Part shown: piece by piece, positions 1-7,139 of the stretch
Layout: every line of letters begins with the position of its first letter
Position numbering within the stretch: the first letter of the stretch is position 1
From: Ruminococcaceae bacterium UBA6855
GTDB taxonomy: Bacteria > Bacillota > Clostridia > Oscillospirales > Acutalibacteraceae
Assembly (NCBI GenBank): GCA_002451755.1
Contig: DKDF01000069.1
Location: 1 to 14,279 of the forward strand
Length of the DNA: 14,279 bases
Direction: 5' to 3'
Notes under the pieces: generated by a model
Databases searched by the model: none
Told to the model about the DNA's origin: nothing
What the model saw: the letters and a program-made list of their open reading frames with translations, nothing else
Position numbers and translations under genes: made by a program

Positions 1-498
1 ACCCACGATCAGGAGGAGGCTCTCACGATGTCGGATACCGTCGTCGTGCTCAACCAGGGCTATATCCAGCAGATCGGCACTCCCGTTGACATTTATAACG
101 AGCCCACGAACGCTTTCGTTGCCGATTTCATAGGCGAGAGCAATATCATAGACGGCGTTATGATAAGAGACCGCCTCGTGCGTATCCTTGGCGCGGAGTT
201 CGTCTGCGTCGATGAAGGCTTCGGCGAGAATATGCCCGTCGATGTCGTCATAAGACCCGAGGATGTCGTCCTGACTCCGCCTTCGCAGGGCGAGCTCAAG
301 GGCGTTGTCACCGATATAATATTCAAGGGCGTGCACTATGAGATGCACGTTATGGTGAACGGTTACGAGTGGCTCGTCCACAGCACCGTCTCCACTCCCA
401 TCGGAGCGGAGGTGGGTCTCAGCGTTGAACCCTCGAACATCCAGATCATGAACAAACCCGAGTCCGAGGACGAGGAGGTGTTCAACGCCGATGCGTAA
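1..498 (+). CDS. potA: Spermidine/putrescine ABC transporter ATPase PotA (C-terminal part, 5' end outside window)
   Basis: This is the cytoplasmic ATPase that powers polyamine import through PotB/PotC. The reading frame is open from base 1, so the gene starts upstream and only the last 165 residues are visible. The fragment begins at the H-loop (THDQEEALTMSD), continues with the usual ABC tail (VVVLNQGYIQQIGTP, then a YNEPTNAFVADFIGESN segment), and then has the OB-fold/TOBE regulatory domain with IRPED near fragment residue 84. Walker A, signature and Walker B lie outside the window. The THDQEEA-to-FIGESN pattern is typical of the PotA/CysA/MalK family. The potBCD genes that follow decide in favour of PotA. 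The stop overlaps the potB start by 8 bases, so the two are translationally coupled. Confidence 0.95.
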   Translation, partial: THDQEEALTMSDTVVVLNQGYIQQIGTPVDIYNEPTNAFVADFIGESNIIDGVMIRDRLVRILGAEFVCVDEGFGENMPVDVVIRPEDVVLTPPSQGELKGVVTDIIFKGVHYEMHVMVNGYEWLVHSTVSTPIGAEVGLSVEPSNIQIMNKPESEDEEVFNADA

Positions 499-1303
499 AA
501 AACTTATGGCAGGGCCGTATCTTCTGTGGATGCTGGTCTTTACGATAGTGCCGCTGCTGTTCGTTTTTTATTACGGCTTCACTTCTTCGGACGGCACGTT
601 CACTTTTTCAAACATAACAGCTATCTTTGAAAAGATTCATATCCAGGCGCTCGGGCTGTCCCTGCTGCTCGCAGTGATAACAACGGCGGTGTGCCTGCTG
701 TTCGCTTATCCGCTCGCGCTGATACTCAGCAAAAGCGCCGCGAAAAACCGCAGCTTCGTTATATTTATTTTTATCCTGCCCATGTGGATAAACTTCCTGC
801 TCAGGATAATAGCTATAAGGATGCTGCTCTCGGATAACGGTATTCTCAATTATATCCTCTCGGCGCTGAATCTGCCGAATTTCAGCATCATGTATACTCC
901 GGCGGCGATAGTTATCGGTATGGTCTATGACTATTTCCCGTTCATGGTTCTGCCGATTTACAATGCTCTTATAAAAATTGATCACAATCTTCTCGACGCC
1001 GCAGGCGACCTCGGCGCGACCCCGGCGAGGACTTTCCGCAAGATAATCTTTCCGCTCTCCGTGCCAGGCGTTATAAGCGGCATCACTATGGTATTCGTGC
1101 CGAGCATCTCGGAGTTCGTTATCGCCGATATCCTCGGCGGCGGCAAGGTTCTGCTCATAGGCAATATCATCGAACAGGAGTTCAACCAGGGCAATAACTG
1201 GCATCTCGGCTCCGGTATTTCGATAGTGCTCATGATATTTATCTTCGTGAGCATGATGATCGGCGAGATGAAAGGCTCGGGAGAGGAGGCGTCGCTGTGG
1301 TAA
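491..1303 (+). CDS. potB: Spermidine/putrescine ABC transporter permease PotB
   Basis: This is an inner-membrane permease subunit (270 residues), one half of the polyamine channel. The first hydrophobic segment lies at about residues 8-28. Further hydrophobic spans occur around 52-80, 88-112, 136-158, 193-215 and 242-257, consistent with six helices. The cytoplasmic EAA loop that docks onto PotA is at about 167-188 (LLDAAGDLGATPARTFRKII). The ATG at 491 lies inside the potA end and has an AGGAGGT ribosome site at 473-479, 11 bases upstream. The stop overlaps the potC start. Length and order fit the PotB/CysU family. Substrate is inferred from the whole operon rather than from this protein. 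Confidence 0.95.
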   Translation: MRKKLMAGPYLLWMLVFTIVPLLFVFYYGFTSSDGTFTFSNITAIFEKIHIQALGLSLLLAVITTAVCLLFAYPLALILSKSAAKNRSFVIFIFILPMWINFLLRIIAIRMLLSDNGILNYILSALNLPNFSIMYTPAAIVIGMVYDYFPFMVLPIYNALIKIDHNLLDAAGDLGATPARTFRKIIFPLSVPGVISGITMVFVPSISEFVIADILGGGKVLLIGNIIEQEFNQGNNWHLGSGISIVLMIFIFVSMMIGEMKGSGEEASLW

Positions 1304-2097
1304 AATTCAGGCACTTCCTCGAAAAGTTTTATGTGGCGATAATCTTCGTCCTGCTCTATCTGCCGATAGCCGTTCTGACGGTTATGTCGTTCAACAATTC
1401 GCGCTATATGAAGTGGGGCGGCTTCACCTTCAGATGGTACGAAGATCTGTTCACGAGCGGACCTATTATGGAGGCTCTGCGCAATACGCTTTTGCTCGCC
1501 GTGCTCTCCGCTTTGATAGCGACAGTCGTCGGCACTCTCGCATGCGTTGGCATACTTTATATGAAAAAGCGCAGCCAGTCGGCGATAATGAGCGTCAACA
1601 GCATTCCGCTTCTCAATGCCGATATCGTAACGGGTATCGCGCTGATGCTGCTCTTCGTGCGCATGTTCGGCAATCTCAATTTCACGACCATGCTCATAGC
1701 GCATATCAGCTTCAATATTCCCTATGTCGTCCTCAATGTCCTGCCGAAGCTCCGTCAGCGCGACAGGAACACATATGAGGCGGCGGTCGACCTCGGCGCA
1801 ACGCCGGTTCAGGCGTTTTTCAAGGTGATAGTCCCGGATATTTTCCCGGGCATCCTCTCGGGCTTCCTCATGGCGTTCACCATGTCGCTCGATGATTTCA
1901 CCATCACTTATTTCACCAAGGGCGCGGGAATAAAGACGCTCTCGATAATAATCTATACCGAGCGAAAGCTCGGCAACCAGCCGGAGCTCTATGCTCTGTC
2001 AACTATAATCTTCCTCATCGTGCTTATCGTGCTGTTCGTCGTCAACCGAATCAGCATCAATAAGGAGAGAAGCGCGGCAAAGGGAAAAAACTATTGA
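1297..2097 (+). CDS. potC: Spermidine/putrescine ABC transporter permease PotC
   Basis: This is the second permease subunit of the polyamine importer (266 residues). It starts at a GTG codon at 1297 that overlaps the potB stop. A GAGAGGAGG ribosome site (1281-1289) lies just upstream, and no ATG fits as well. The protein has an N-terminal membrane anchor (about 12-31), further hydrophobic segments near 63-88, 102-124, 130-150, 183-204 and 233-250, and the EAA loop at about 160-180 (YEAAVDLGATPVQAFFKVIV) for contact with PotA. The MSLDDFTITYFTKG segment around residues 196-209 is typical of PotC proteins. PotB and PotC should form a heterodimer in the membrane. Confidence 0.95.
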   Translation: MVKFRHFLEKFYVAIIFVLLYLPIAVLTVMSFNNSRYMKWGGFTFRWYEDLFTSGPIMEALRNTLLLAVLSALIATVVGTLACVGILYMKKRSQSAIMSVNSIPLLNADIVTGIALMLLFVRMFGNLNFTTMLIAHISFNIPYVVLNVLPKLRQRDRNTYEAAVDLGATPVQAFFKVIVPDIFPGILSGFLMAFTMSLDDFTITYFTKGAGIKTLSIIIYTERKLGNQPELYALSTIIFLIVLIVLFVVNRISINKERSAAKGKNY

Positions 2098-2110
2098 TGG
2101 GGGACGAAAA

Positions 2111-3202
2111 ATGAAAAAATCTGTTTTTGTAAGAATTGCGGCGGCAGTTATGGCGATTGTGCTCTGCCTCTGCTCCATGGGTGCTCTCGCGGGCTGCACC
2201 AAGACCCGCAGCATAAATGTGCTTGTCTACGGCCAGTATATCGACCTCGATGTTATCTCGAACTTCAAAAAAGAGAACGGCATCAAAGTCAACGTCGATG
2301 AGTGCGACACTCCCGAGGAGCTTTATAACAAAGCGGTCAACGGCGACCAGTCGTATGACCTCATCTGCACCTCGGACTATATAATCGAGCGTTTCATTAA
2401 AGAGAACAGACTCTCCGAGCTCAATTTCGACAACATTCCGAATATCAAGAATATCGGCGAAGTTTATCTCGAGAAGTCAAGATCGTTCGACCCTGAGAAC
2501 AAGTATTCCGTCCCGCATTTCTGGGGCACCGTCGGCGTTATCTACAACACCAAGATGGTCTCCGAAGAGGATGCGAAGAGCTGGAAGATGTTCTTCAACG
2601 AGAAGTATTCCGGAAAGATAATCATGTCCAACAGCATCCGCGACTCTTTCCTTGTCGCGCTTGAGGCTCTCGGCTATTCGCTCAACACCACCGACAAGGC
2701 TCAGATAGATGAGGCAAAGCAGCTGCTTATCAAGCAGAAGCCGATGCTCAAGGCATATCTTGTCGAGACCGAGGCTCGCGATGCGATGATAAGCGGTGAG
2801 GCTGCAATGGCTCTCGTCTATAACGGCGAAGCTTATCTCGCTATTGAGGGTGATGAGGAGCAGAACATCAGCGGCAACCCCGATCTGAAGTTCACTATTC
2901 CCGAGGAGGGCACAAACTTCTGGATTGATTCGTGGGTCGTCCCGACCTACAGCTCAAACAAGGCTGACGCCGAGGCGTTCATCAACTACCTCTGCGGAGT
3001 CGAAGCGGCGAAGAAAAACTTTGAGTATATCTATTATTCGACTCCGAACCAGGCTCTCTACAACGAGCTTGACCCCGAGGTTCAGCAGGATGAGGATATC
3101 TTCCCGTCCCGCGAGGTTATCGACAAGGGCGAGGTTTATCACGATCTCGGAGCCGATCTCGATGCTTATTACAGCGCCGCATGGAAAGAAATCAAATCAT
3201 AA
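2111..3202 (+). CDS. potD: Spermidine/putrescine-binding lipoprotein PotD
   Basis: This is the extracellular polyamine-binding protein that delivers substrate to PotBC (363 residues). It has a basic N-terminus, a hydrophobic core at about 8-27 and a lipobox ALAGC with the modified cysteine at residue 29, so it should be a membrane-anchored lipoprotein, as expected in a Gram-positive. The mature part follows the PotD fold: ICTSDY (85-90), SVPHFWGTVGVIYN (133-146), VYNGEA (235-240) and FWIDSWVVP (269-277). By family comparison, S88/Y90 and W270/D272 match polyamine-contacting positions of E. coli PotD, while a Trp in that protein appears here as Tyr236. I cannot tell spermidine from putrescine preference. 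A GGGGGA ribosome site precedes the ATG. The gene closes the potABCD operon. Confidence 0.94.
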   Translation: MKKSVFVRIAAAVMAIVLCLCSMGALAGCTKTRSINVLVYGQYIDLDVISNFKKENGIKVNVDECDTPEELYNKAVNGDQSYDLICTSDYIIERFIKENRLSELNFDNIPNIKNIGEVYLEKSRSFDPENKYSVPHFWGTVGVIYNTKMVSEEDAKSWKMFFNEKYSGKIIMSNSIRDSFLVALEALGYSLNTTDKAQIDEAKQLLIKQKPMLKAYLVETEARDAMISGEAAMALVYNGEAYLAIEGDEEQNISGNPDLKFTIPEEGTNFWIDSWVVPTYSSNKADAEAFINYLCGVEAAKKNFEYIYYSTPNQALYNELDPEVQQDEDIFPSREVIDKGEVYHDLGADLDAYYSAAWKEIKS

Positions 3203-3211
3203 CAATAATAG

Positions 3212-3237
3212 CCGGGGTGCGGACTGCCGTGCCCCGG
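3212..3237 (+). terminator. Hairpin after potD, weak terminator
   Basis: An 11-base-pair stem (CCGGGGTGCGG / CCGTGCCCCGG, two G-T pairs) encloses the loop ACTG. It lies 9 bases after the potD stop. The stem is strong, but what follows (AATTTCTGT) is a poor T-tract, so termination is probably partial. No sigma-A-type promoter is apparent between it and the aldolase gene, which therefore may be transcribed by read-through at a lower level than potABCD. Confidence 0.5.
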
Positions 3238-3263
3238 AATTTCTGTAAGAAAGGGTAATATTC

Positions 3264-4358
3264 ATGCTTATAGATGAACTTGTCGGCTTTTCGAATTTTT
3301 ACGGCTCCGACCCGTCTCTTGTCCTCGCCGGCGGCGGCAACACCTCCGCAAAGGCGAACGGCAGGATGTGGGTCAAGGGCTCGGGCACGGCTTTAGCGAC
3401 CATAACGGCGCAGGGCTTTGTTGAAATCGATCTTTCAAAGCTCGGCGAAATATTTGAAAAGAGCTATCCGGATTCCGATTCCGAGCGCGAGGCTCTCGTC
3501 CTCGAAGACCTTATGGCGTCGCGCGTTCCTGGCGAGACAAAGCGTCCGAGCGTCGAGACAACGCTCCATGCGCTGTTCCCGCAGACCTATGTCCTGCACT
3601 TGCACCCGGCAAAGGTGAACGGCATCACCTGCTCAAAGGGCGGGGAGAGCGCCGCGCGCCGAGTGATATCCCACGATTTCATCTGGATTGAGCAGTGCCG
3701 CCCGGGCTATGTGCTGGCGAAGCTCTGCCGCGACAAGATGCTTGAATTCAAGGCTCACACGGGCAAAGACTGCGATATGCTCCTGCTCGAAAATCACGGC
3801 ATATTCGTCGCCGCCGATACGGTCGATGCCCTCGGCGAAAAGCTGAGTTTCGTGCTCGATTCTATAGACCGCAGCCTTTCGGAAAAGCCCGATTTCGATA
3901 AAACTCCGACTTTTGATACAGAAGCTCAGCGGGCTCTGCTCTCCGCATTTCCGCAGGGTACCGTCTGCCGCGAAGTTCCGTTCGGCGTGTCAAAGAGCTT
4001 TGTCGGCTCCACAAATGCCGCAAAGGAGCTTATGCGCCCGTTCACTCCCGACCATATCGTCTATTGCCGCGCCTATCCGCTCTGGCTTGACAGCGTCGGT
4101 GAAGCTGATGAAAAGATAAGCGCATATAATAAAAAGTACGGCTTCATGCCGCGCGTTATTCTGCTCCGGGGTAGGGGAGCCTTCTGCTTCGGCGAGAGCG
4201 AGAAGCGCGCAGCGACCGCCGAGATGCTCTTTGAGGATGCGGCGGATATCGCCGTGTATTCGCGCTCGTTCGGCGGCGCGTCGCATATGACGGAAGAGCT
4301 CACGGATTTTATCACAAATTGGGAAGTTGAAGCCTACAGAAGCTCGCAGAACGGCTGA
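3264..4358 (+). CDS. Stand-alone class II aldolase-domain protein (RhaD/YuxG N-domain type)
   Basis: The 364-residue protein has the zinc-dependent class II aldolase/adducin fold. Visible motifs are GGGNTSAK (23-30), KGSG (38-41), SVETTLHALFP (96-106, with Glu98 at the catalytic position), HLHP (112-115) and ENHG (176-179). His112, His114 and His178 are the expected zinc ligands. The later part (residues about 249-360) resembles the end of the aldolase half of bifunctional RhaD/YuxG (COG3347) proteins, and the protein stops where that family continues into a short-chain dehydrogenase. No such domain or gene follows, and there is no break in frame. An AAAGGG ribosome site precedes the ATG. A sugar-phosphate aldolase or epimerase activity is likely, but the substrate is unknown and no sugar genes lie nearby. 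Confidence 0.8.
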   Translation: MLIDELVGFSNFYGSDPSLVLAGGGNTSAKANGRMWVKGSGTALATITAQGFVEIDLSKLGEIFEKSYPDSDSEREALVLEDLMASRVPGETKRPSVETTLHALFPQTYVLHLHPAKVNGITCSKGGESAARRVISHDFIWIEQCRPGYVLAKLCRDKMLEFKAHTGKDCDMLLLENHGIFVAADTVDALGEKLSFVLDSIDRSLSEKPDFDKTPTFDTEAQRALLSAFPQGTVCREVPFGVSKSFVGSTNAAKELMRPFTPDHIVYCRAYPLWLDSVGEADEKISAYNKKYGFMPRVILLRGRGAFCFGESEKRAATAEMLFEDAADIAVYSRSFGGASHMTEELTDFITNWEVEAYRSSQNG

Positions 4359-4424
4359 AAAAACGCATTTGAGGCGGCAAAGTGAAATCTGTTTTAATTT
4401 TTCGTGAAATATTGCCCGTAAAGC

Positions 4425-4453
4425 TTGAAATACCTACTCAAATAAGTTAAAAT
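4425..4453 (+). promoter_or_regulatory. Sigma-A-type promoter for pgi
   Basis: TTGAAA (4425-4430) and TAAAAT (4448-4453) are separated by exactly 17 bases in an AT-rich stretch between the aldolase gene and pgi. Transcription would start near 4460, giving a leader of about 65 bases. No terminator for the aldolase gene is apparent in the 66 bases before this promoter. Confidence 0.75.
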
Positions 4454-4470
4454 ATTAACAAATAAAAAGA

Positions 4471-4500
4471 GCTCAGAAGAGCCGGAGACCATGTGGTCTC
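4471..4500 (+). promoter_or_regulatory. Two small hairpins in the pgi leader
   Basis: The predicted pgi leader contains GCTC-AGAA-GAGC (4471-4482) followed by a perfect 6-base-pair stem GAGACC-ATGT-GGTCTC (4485-4500). The second ends 24 bases before the preferred ATG and leaves the ribosome site free. It has no T-tract, so it is not a terminator. It may stabilise the mRNA or control translation. The loop ATG could open a 16-codon frame (4491-4541) that overlaps the pgi start, but its ribosome site spacing is poor. Confidence 0.35.
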
Positions 4501-4524
4501 TCAATAGATATGGGGGAAAAAAGA

Positions 4525-5865
4525 ATGTCAGTCAGACTTAACACCTCGTTTGTCGGCGAGGCGGCGGATGCCGCCAAGCTCTCGGCTATTCAGCCGGAGA
4601 TAACCGCCGCGCATGAAAAGCTTCATAACGGTACGGGCGCAGGCAATGCGTTCCTCGGCTGGGTCGACCTTCCCGTCAACTATGACAAGGAAGAGTTCGC
4701 CAGAATAAAGGCAGCCGCAGAGAAGATAAAGAAGGATTCCGAGATACTTATAGTTATCGGCATCGGCGGATCTTACCTCGGCGCAAGAGCCGCTATCGAG
4801 TTCGTGAAGTCCCAGAAATATAACGATGTCGCTGCCGATACTCCGAAGATTTACTTCGCCGGCAACACAATCAGCTCCTCGACCCTTGCCGAGCTTATAG
4901 ATATCTGCAAGGATAAGGACTTCTCCGTCAATGTTATCTCGAAGTCCGGAACGACCACCGAGCCCGCGCTCGCGTTCCGTATTTTCAGAGACCTGCTCAT
5001 CAAGAAGTACGGCAATGACGGCGCAAAGGGTCGCATCTATGCCACCACCGATAAATCAAAGGGCGCACTTCGCAATATGTCCGACGAAGAGGGCTATGAG
5101 ACTTTCGTAGTTCCTGATAATGTCGGCGGCAGATATTCCGTGCTCACCGCAGTCGGCCTGCTTCCGATAGCGGTTGCCGGCATTGACATCGACGCACTCA
5201 TGAAGGGCGCCGCAGACGCGAGAGAGCAGTATATGTCGCCCGAACTCGACAAGAACGACTGCTATCGTTATGCCGCTATCCGCAATATTCTCTACAGAAG
5301 CGGCAAGAAGATCGAAATGATGGCTGCCTATGAGCCGGACTACACCATGATGTGCGAGTGGTTCAAGCAGCTCTTCGGCGAGAGCGAGGGCAAGGAGCAC
5401 AAGGGAATCTTCCCGGCTTCGGCGATATTCTCGACCGACCTCCACTCTCTCGGCCAGTACATACAGCAGGGCGAACGCTCGCTGTTCGAGACCGTTGTCA
5501 CCTTTGCTCAGCCTAAGCGCGATCTTGTTATCGAGGCTACCGCCGACAATGAGGACGGACTCAATTTCCTCGCAGGCAAGCATATGTCCGAGGTCAACCG
5601 CAAGGCGTTCGAGGGAACGGTTCTTGCGCATACCGACGGCGGCGTGCCCAACATCCTCCTCGATGTAGACAAGATGGATGAGTACAATCTCGGCTGGCTC
5701 ATCTACTTCCTCGAGAAGGCATGCGGAATTTCCGGCTATGTCCTCGGAGTCAATCCGTTCGACCAGCCCGGCGTTGAAAGTTATAAGCTCAATATGTTCG
5801 CACTCATGGGCAAGCCCGGATATGAGGAGCGCCGTGCTGAGCTTGAAAACAGAATAAATTTTTAG
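4525..5865 (+). CDS. pgi: Glucose-6-phosphate isomerase
   Basis: This cytoplasmic enzyme interconverts glucose-6-phosphate and fructose-6-phosphate in glycolysis and gluconeogenesis. The 446 residues match the short Gram-positive/archaeal-length Pgi rather than the ~550-residue E. coli form. Signatures seen are VIGIGGSYLGARAA (77-90), ISKSGTTTEPA (138-148, phosphate binding), GGRYSVLTAVGLLP (201-214), GESEGKEHKG (285-294, with the catalytic glutamate), TDLHSLGQ (304-311, His307) and SYKLNMF (419-425, Lys421). I chose the ATG at 4525 because GGGGGAA (4512-4518) lies about 6 bases upstream. The in-frame ATG at 4510 overlaps that site and has none of its own. The gene has its own promoter and is followed after 13 bases by the P-loop gene. 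Confidence 0.97.
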   Translation: MSVRLNTSFVGEAADAAKLSAIQPEITAAHEKLHNGTGAGNAFLGWVDLPVNYDKEEFARIKAAAEKIKKDSEILIVIGIGGSYLGARAAIEFVKSQKYNDVAADTPKIYFAGNTISSSTLAELIDICKDKDFSVNVISKSGTTTEPALAFRIFRDLLIKKYGNDGAKGRIYATTDKSKGALRNMSDEEGYETFVVPDNVGGRYSVLTAVGLLPIAVAGIDIDALMKGAADAREQYMSPELDKNDCYRYAAIRNILYRSGKKIEMMAAYEPDYTMMCEWFKQLFGESEGKEHKGIFPASAIFSTDLHSLGQYIQQGERSLFETVVTFAQPKRDLVIEATADNEDGLNFLAGKHMSEVNRKAFEGTVLAHTDGGVPNILLDVDKMDEYNLGWLIYFLEKACGISGYVLGVNPFDQPGVESYKLNMFALMGKPGYEERRAELENRINF

Positions 5866-5878
5866 GAGGAATTCTTAA

Positions 5879-6295
5879 ATGGTTTCTTTGATTACAGGAC
5901 GCAAAGGATCGGGCAAGACAAAACGTCTCATCGAGCAGGTCAACAAGGCTGTTGAAGCTTCCAGCGGCAACGTTGTCTGCGTTGAGAAAGAAAGGCTTCT
6001 GACTTACGATATCAACTATCGTGCAAGACTCATCGAGACTGATTTCTACAAGGTCAGCGGCTACAAGGCGTTTTACGGCTTCCTCAGCGGTATCTGCGCA
6101 GGTGACCACGATATAACCGATATCCTCATCGACGCAACTCTGCGCATCGGCGGCAGAGATTACGATGAGCTCGCAGTTTTCCTTGAAAAGGTCAAGGAGC
6201 TGAGCGATATCACCGAGAAGAACTTCGTCTTCACCGTTTCGGCTGACGATGAGGAGCTTCCCGAGAAGATTTTTGACTTCTGCCAGAAACTTTAA
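5879..6295 (+). CDS. Small P-loop nucleotide-binding protein of unknown function
   Basis: I do not recognise a named family with certainty. The 138-residue protein opens with a beta strand and a clean Walker A motif, GRKGSGKT (7-14). A possible Walker B follows, DILIDATL (81-88), and a late strand FVFTVSAD (116-123) could carry a sensor position. It has no membrane segment or signal peptide and is too short to be a full PilT or ABC ATPase, though automated pipelines may label such proteins PilT-like. The AGGAGGA ribosome site (5864-5870) overlaps the pgi stop, so both genes are probably co-transcribed from the pgi promoter. ATP or GTP binding is a fair inference; the biological role is not. 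Confidence 0.8.
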   Translation: MVSLITGRKGSGKTKRLIEQVNKAVEASSGNVVCVEKERLLTYDINYRARLIETDFYKVSGYKAFYGFLSGICAGDHDITDILIDATLRIGGRDYDELAVFLEKVKELSDITEKNFVFTVSADDEELPEKIFDFCQKL

Positions 6296-6326
6296 GAGAA
6301 AAAAGTCTAAAAAACTGAAGTTTTTA

Positions 6327-6355
6327 TTGACAAAACCCGCGCAGGAAGATATAAT
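6327..6355 (+). promoter_or_regulatory. Perfect consensus sigma-A promoter for yceD-rpmF
   Basis: TTGACA (6327-6332) and TATAAT (6350-6355) match the sigma-A consensus at all 12 positions with the optimal 17-base spacer. The A/T-rich run upstream (about 6296-6326) could act as an UP element. The start point would fall near 6362, about 33 bases before the yceD ATG. Such strength suits a ribosomal protein gene. Confidence 0.88.
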
Positions 6356-6368
6356 ACTTTCTGCGCGG
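6337..6368 (+). promoter_or_regulatory. Dyad (operator-like) around the -10 box of the yceD-rpmF promoter
   Basis: Perfect 8-base arms CCGCGCAG (6337-6344) and CTGCGCGG (6361-6368) flank the TATAAT box with 16 bases between them. Inside, AAG (6346-6348) and CTT (6357-6359) continue the symmetry, so 11 of the first 12 positions of each arm are Watson-Crick symmetric and the remaining one (6345/6360) is a G-T. The left arm is in the promoter spacer and the right arm covers the predicted start point. This is the usual position of a repressor operator. As RNA it could also be a stem with an 8-base loop ending the pgi transcript, but only ATTTAAG follows, a weak T-tract. It does not resemble the FapR box known at Bacillus lipid genes. 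Confidence 0.55.
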
Positions 6369-6394
6369 ATTTAAGTAACCGCAAGGTGAATGCT

Positions 6395-6889
6395 ATGTTT
6401 ATTGAGTTAGAACCCATTTTCAATAATATCGGCGCGTCCGTTCCGTTTGATTATGAGATGGACATGTCCGACGAGGAGTTCTGGGCGGGCAAGCCTTTTC
6501 AGAAGGCGGTGCGCGTCAAAGGCGAGGCGGTCAACCGCGCCGGCATAGTCTGCATCGAGGCTCAGGCGACGGTTGAAGTGTTTACGGACTGCGACCGCTG
6601 CGCTTCGCCGATAGACCGCGTTTTCGACATTCCCGTTTCGCACACTCTCGTCACCTCGCTCAACGATGAGGAGAACGACGAGCTGATTCTTGTTGAGGAT
6701 ATGCATTTTGAGCTTGATCCTCTCGTGCGGGAGGATATTTTCCTCACCCTGCCCGGCAAGATTCTGTGCAAAGAGGATTGCAAAGGCGTCTGCCAGTTCT
6801 GCGGCGCCAACCTCAATGAAGGCCAATGCAGCTGCAAAAAGCCCGTAGACCCGCGTCTCGAGGCTCTCAAACAGCTTTTGGATAATTAA
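6395..6889 (+). CDS. yceD: YceD family protein (DUF177), large-subunit rRNA-associated
   Basis: The 164-residue protein belongs to the YceD/DUF177 family, which is linked to 23S rRNA accumulation and is typically encoded directly before rpmF, as here. Cysteine pairs CDRC (66-69) and CKEDCKGVCQFCGANL (125-140), followed by CSC (145-147), form the zinc-finger-like C-terminal motif. The tail DPRLEALKQLLDN is typical of the family. I start at ATG 6395, because AAGGTG (6383-6388) sits 6 bases upstream. A GTG at 6386 in the same frame overlaps that site and would add three residues. The promoter and dyad at 6327-6368 control it. Co-transcription with rpmF, 48 bases downstream, is likely. Confidence 0.9.
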   Translation: MFIELEPIFNNIGASVPFDYEMDMSDEEFWAGKPFQKAVRVKGEAVNRAGIVCIEAQATVEVFTDCDRCASPIDRVFDIPVSHTLVTSLNDEENDELILVEDMHFELDPLVREDIFLTLPGKILCKEDCKGVCQFCGANLNEGQCSCKKPVDPRLEALKQLLDN

Positions 6890-6937
6890 AAGGATTTTTT
6901 CCACATTCAATGCACTAGTATTAAGGAGGTGCTCAAC

Positions 6938-7120
6938 ATGGCGGTACCCAAGAGAAGAGTATCAAGCGCAAGACGAGACAAGAGACGTTCCAACGTTTGG
7001 AAGATGGACGCTCCCGAGCTCGTTAAGTGCCCGCAGTGCGGGGAGTACAAGAGACCCCACAGAATATGCCCCGAGTGCGGCTATTACAACGGCAAGCAAG
7101 TGATTAAGAAGGACGCGTGA
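6938..7120 (+). CDS. rpmF: 50S ribosomal protein L32 (bL32), zinc-ribbon form
   Basis: This is a small basic protein of the large ribosomal subunit, 60 residues. The N-terminus MAVPKRRVSSARRDKRR is diagnostic. CPQC (31-34) and CPEC (44-47) make the zinc ribbon, so this is the C+ version that needs zinc rather than the zinc-independent paralogue. A strong AAGGAGGT ribosome site (6923-6930) lies 7 bases before the ATG at 6938. An in-frame GTG at 6929 overlaps the site and is not used. In many bacteria plsX/acpP lipid genes follow yceD-rpmF. Here they are absent and der follows after a 249-base gap. Confidence 0.97.
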   Translation: MAVPKRRVSSARRDKRRSNVWKMDAPELVKCPQCGEYKRPHRICPECGYYNGKQVIKKDA

Positions 7121-7139
7121 GCCCTTTGAAACACACGCA

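Noticed and set aside
4510..4524. Upstream in-frame ATG for pgi (adding five residues)
   Set aside because: The ribosome site GGGGGAA overlaps this ATG and is correctly spaced for the ATG at 4525, whose product begins MSVRL as expected for the family.
6309..6325. A-run/T-run stem AAAAAC-TGAA-GTTTTT as terminator after the P-loop gene
   Set aside because: The stem is almost only A-T with no GC clamp. The T-run is part of the stem and leads straight into the -35 box, so it is better read as AT-rich promoter upstream DNA.
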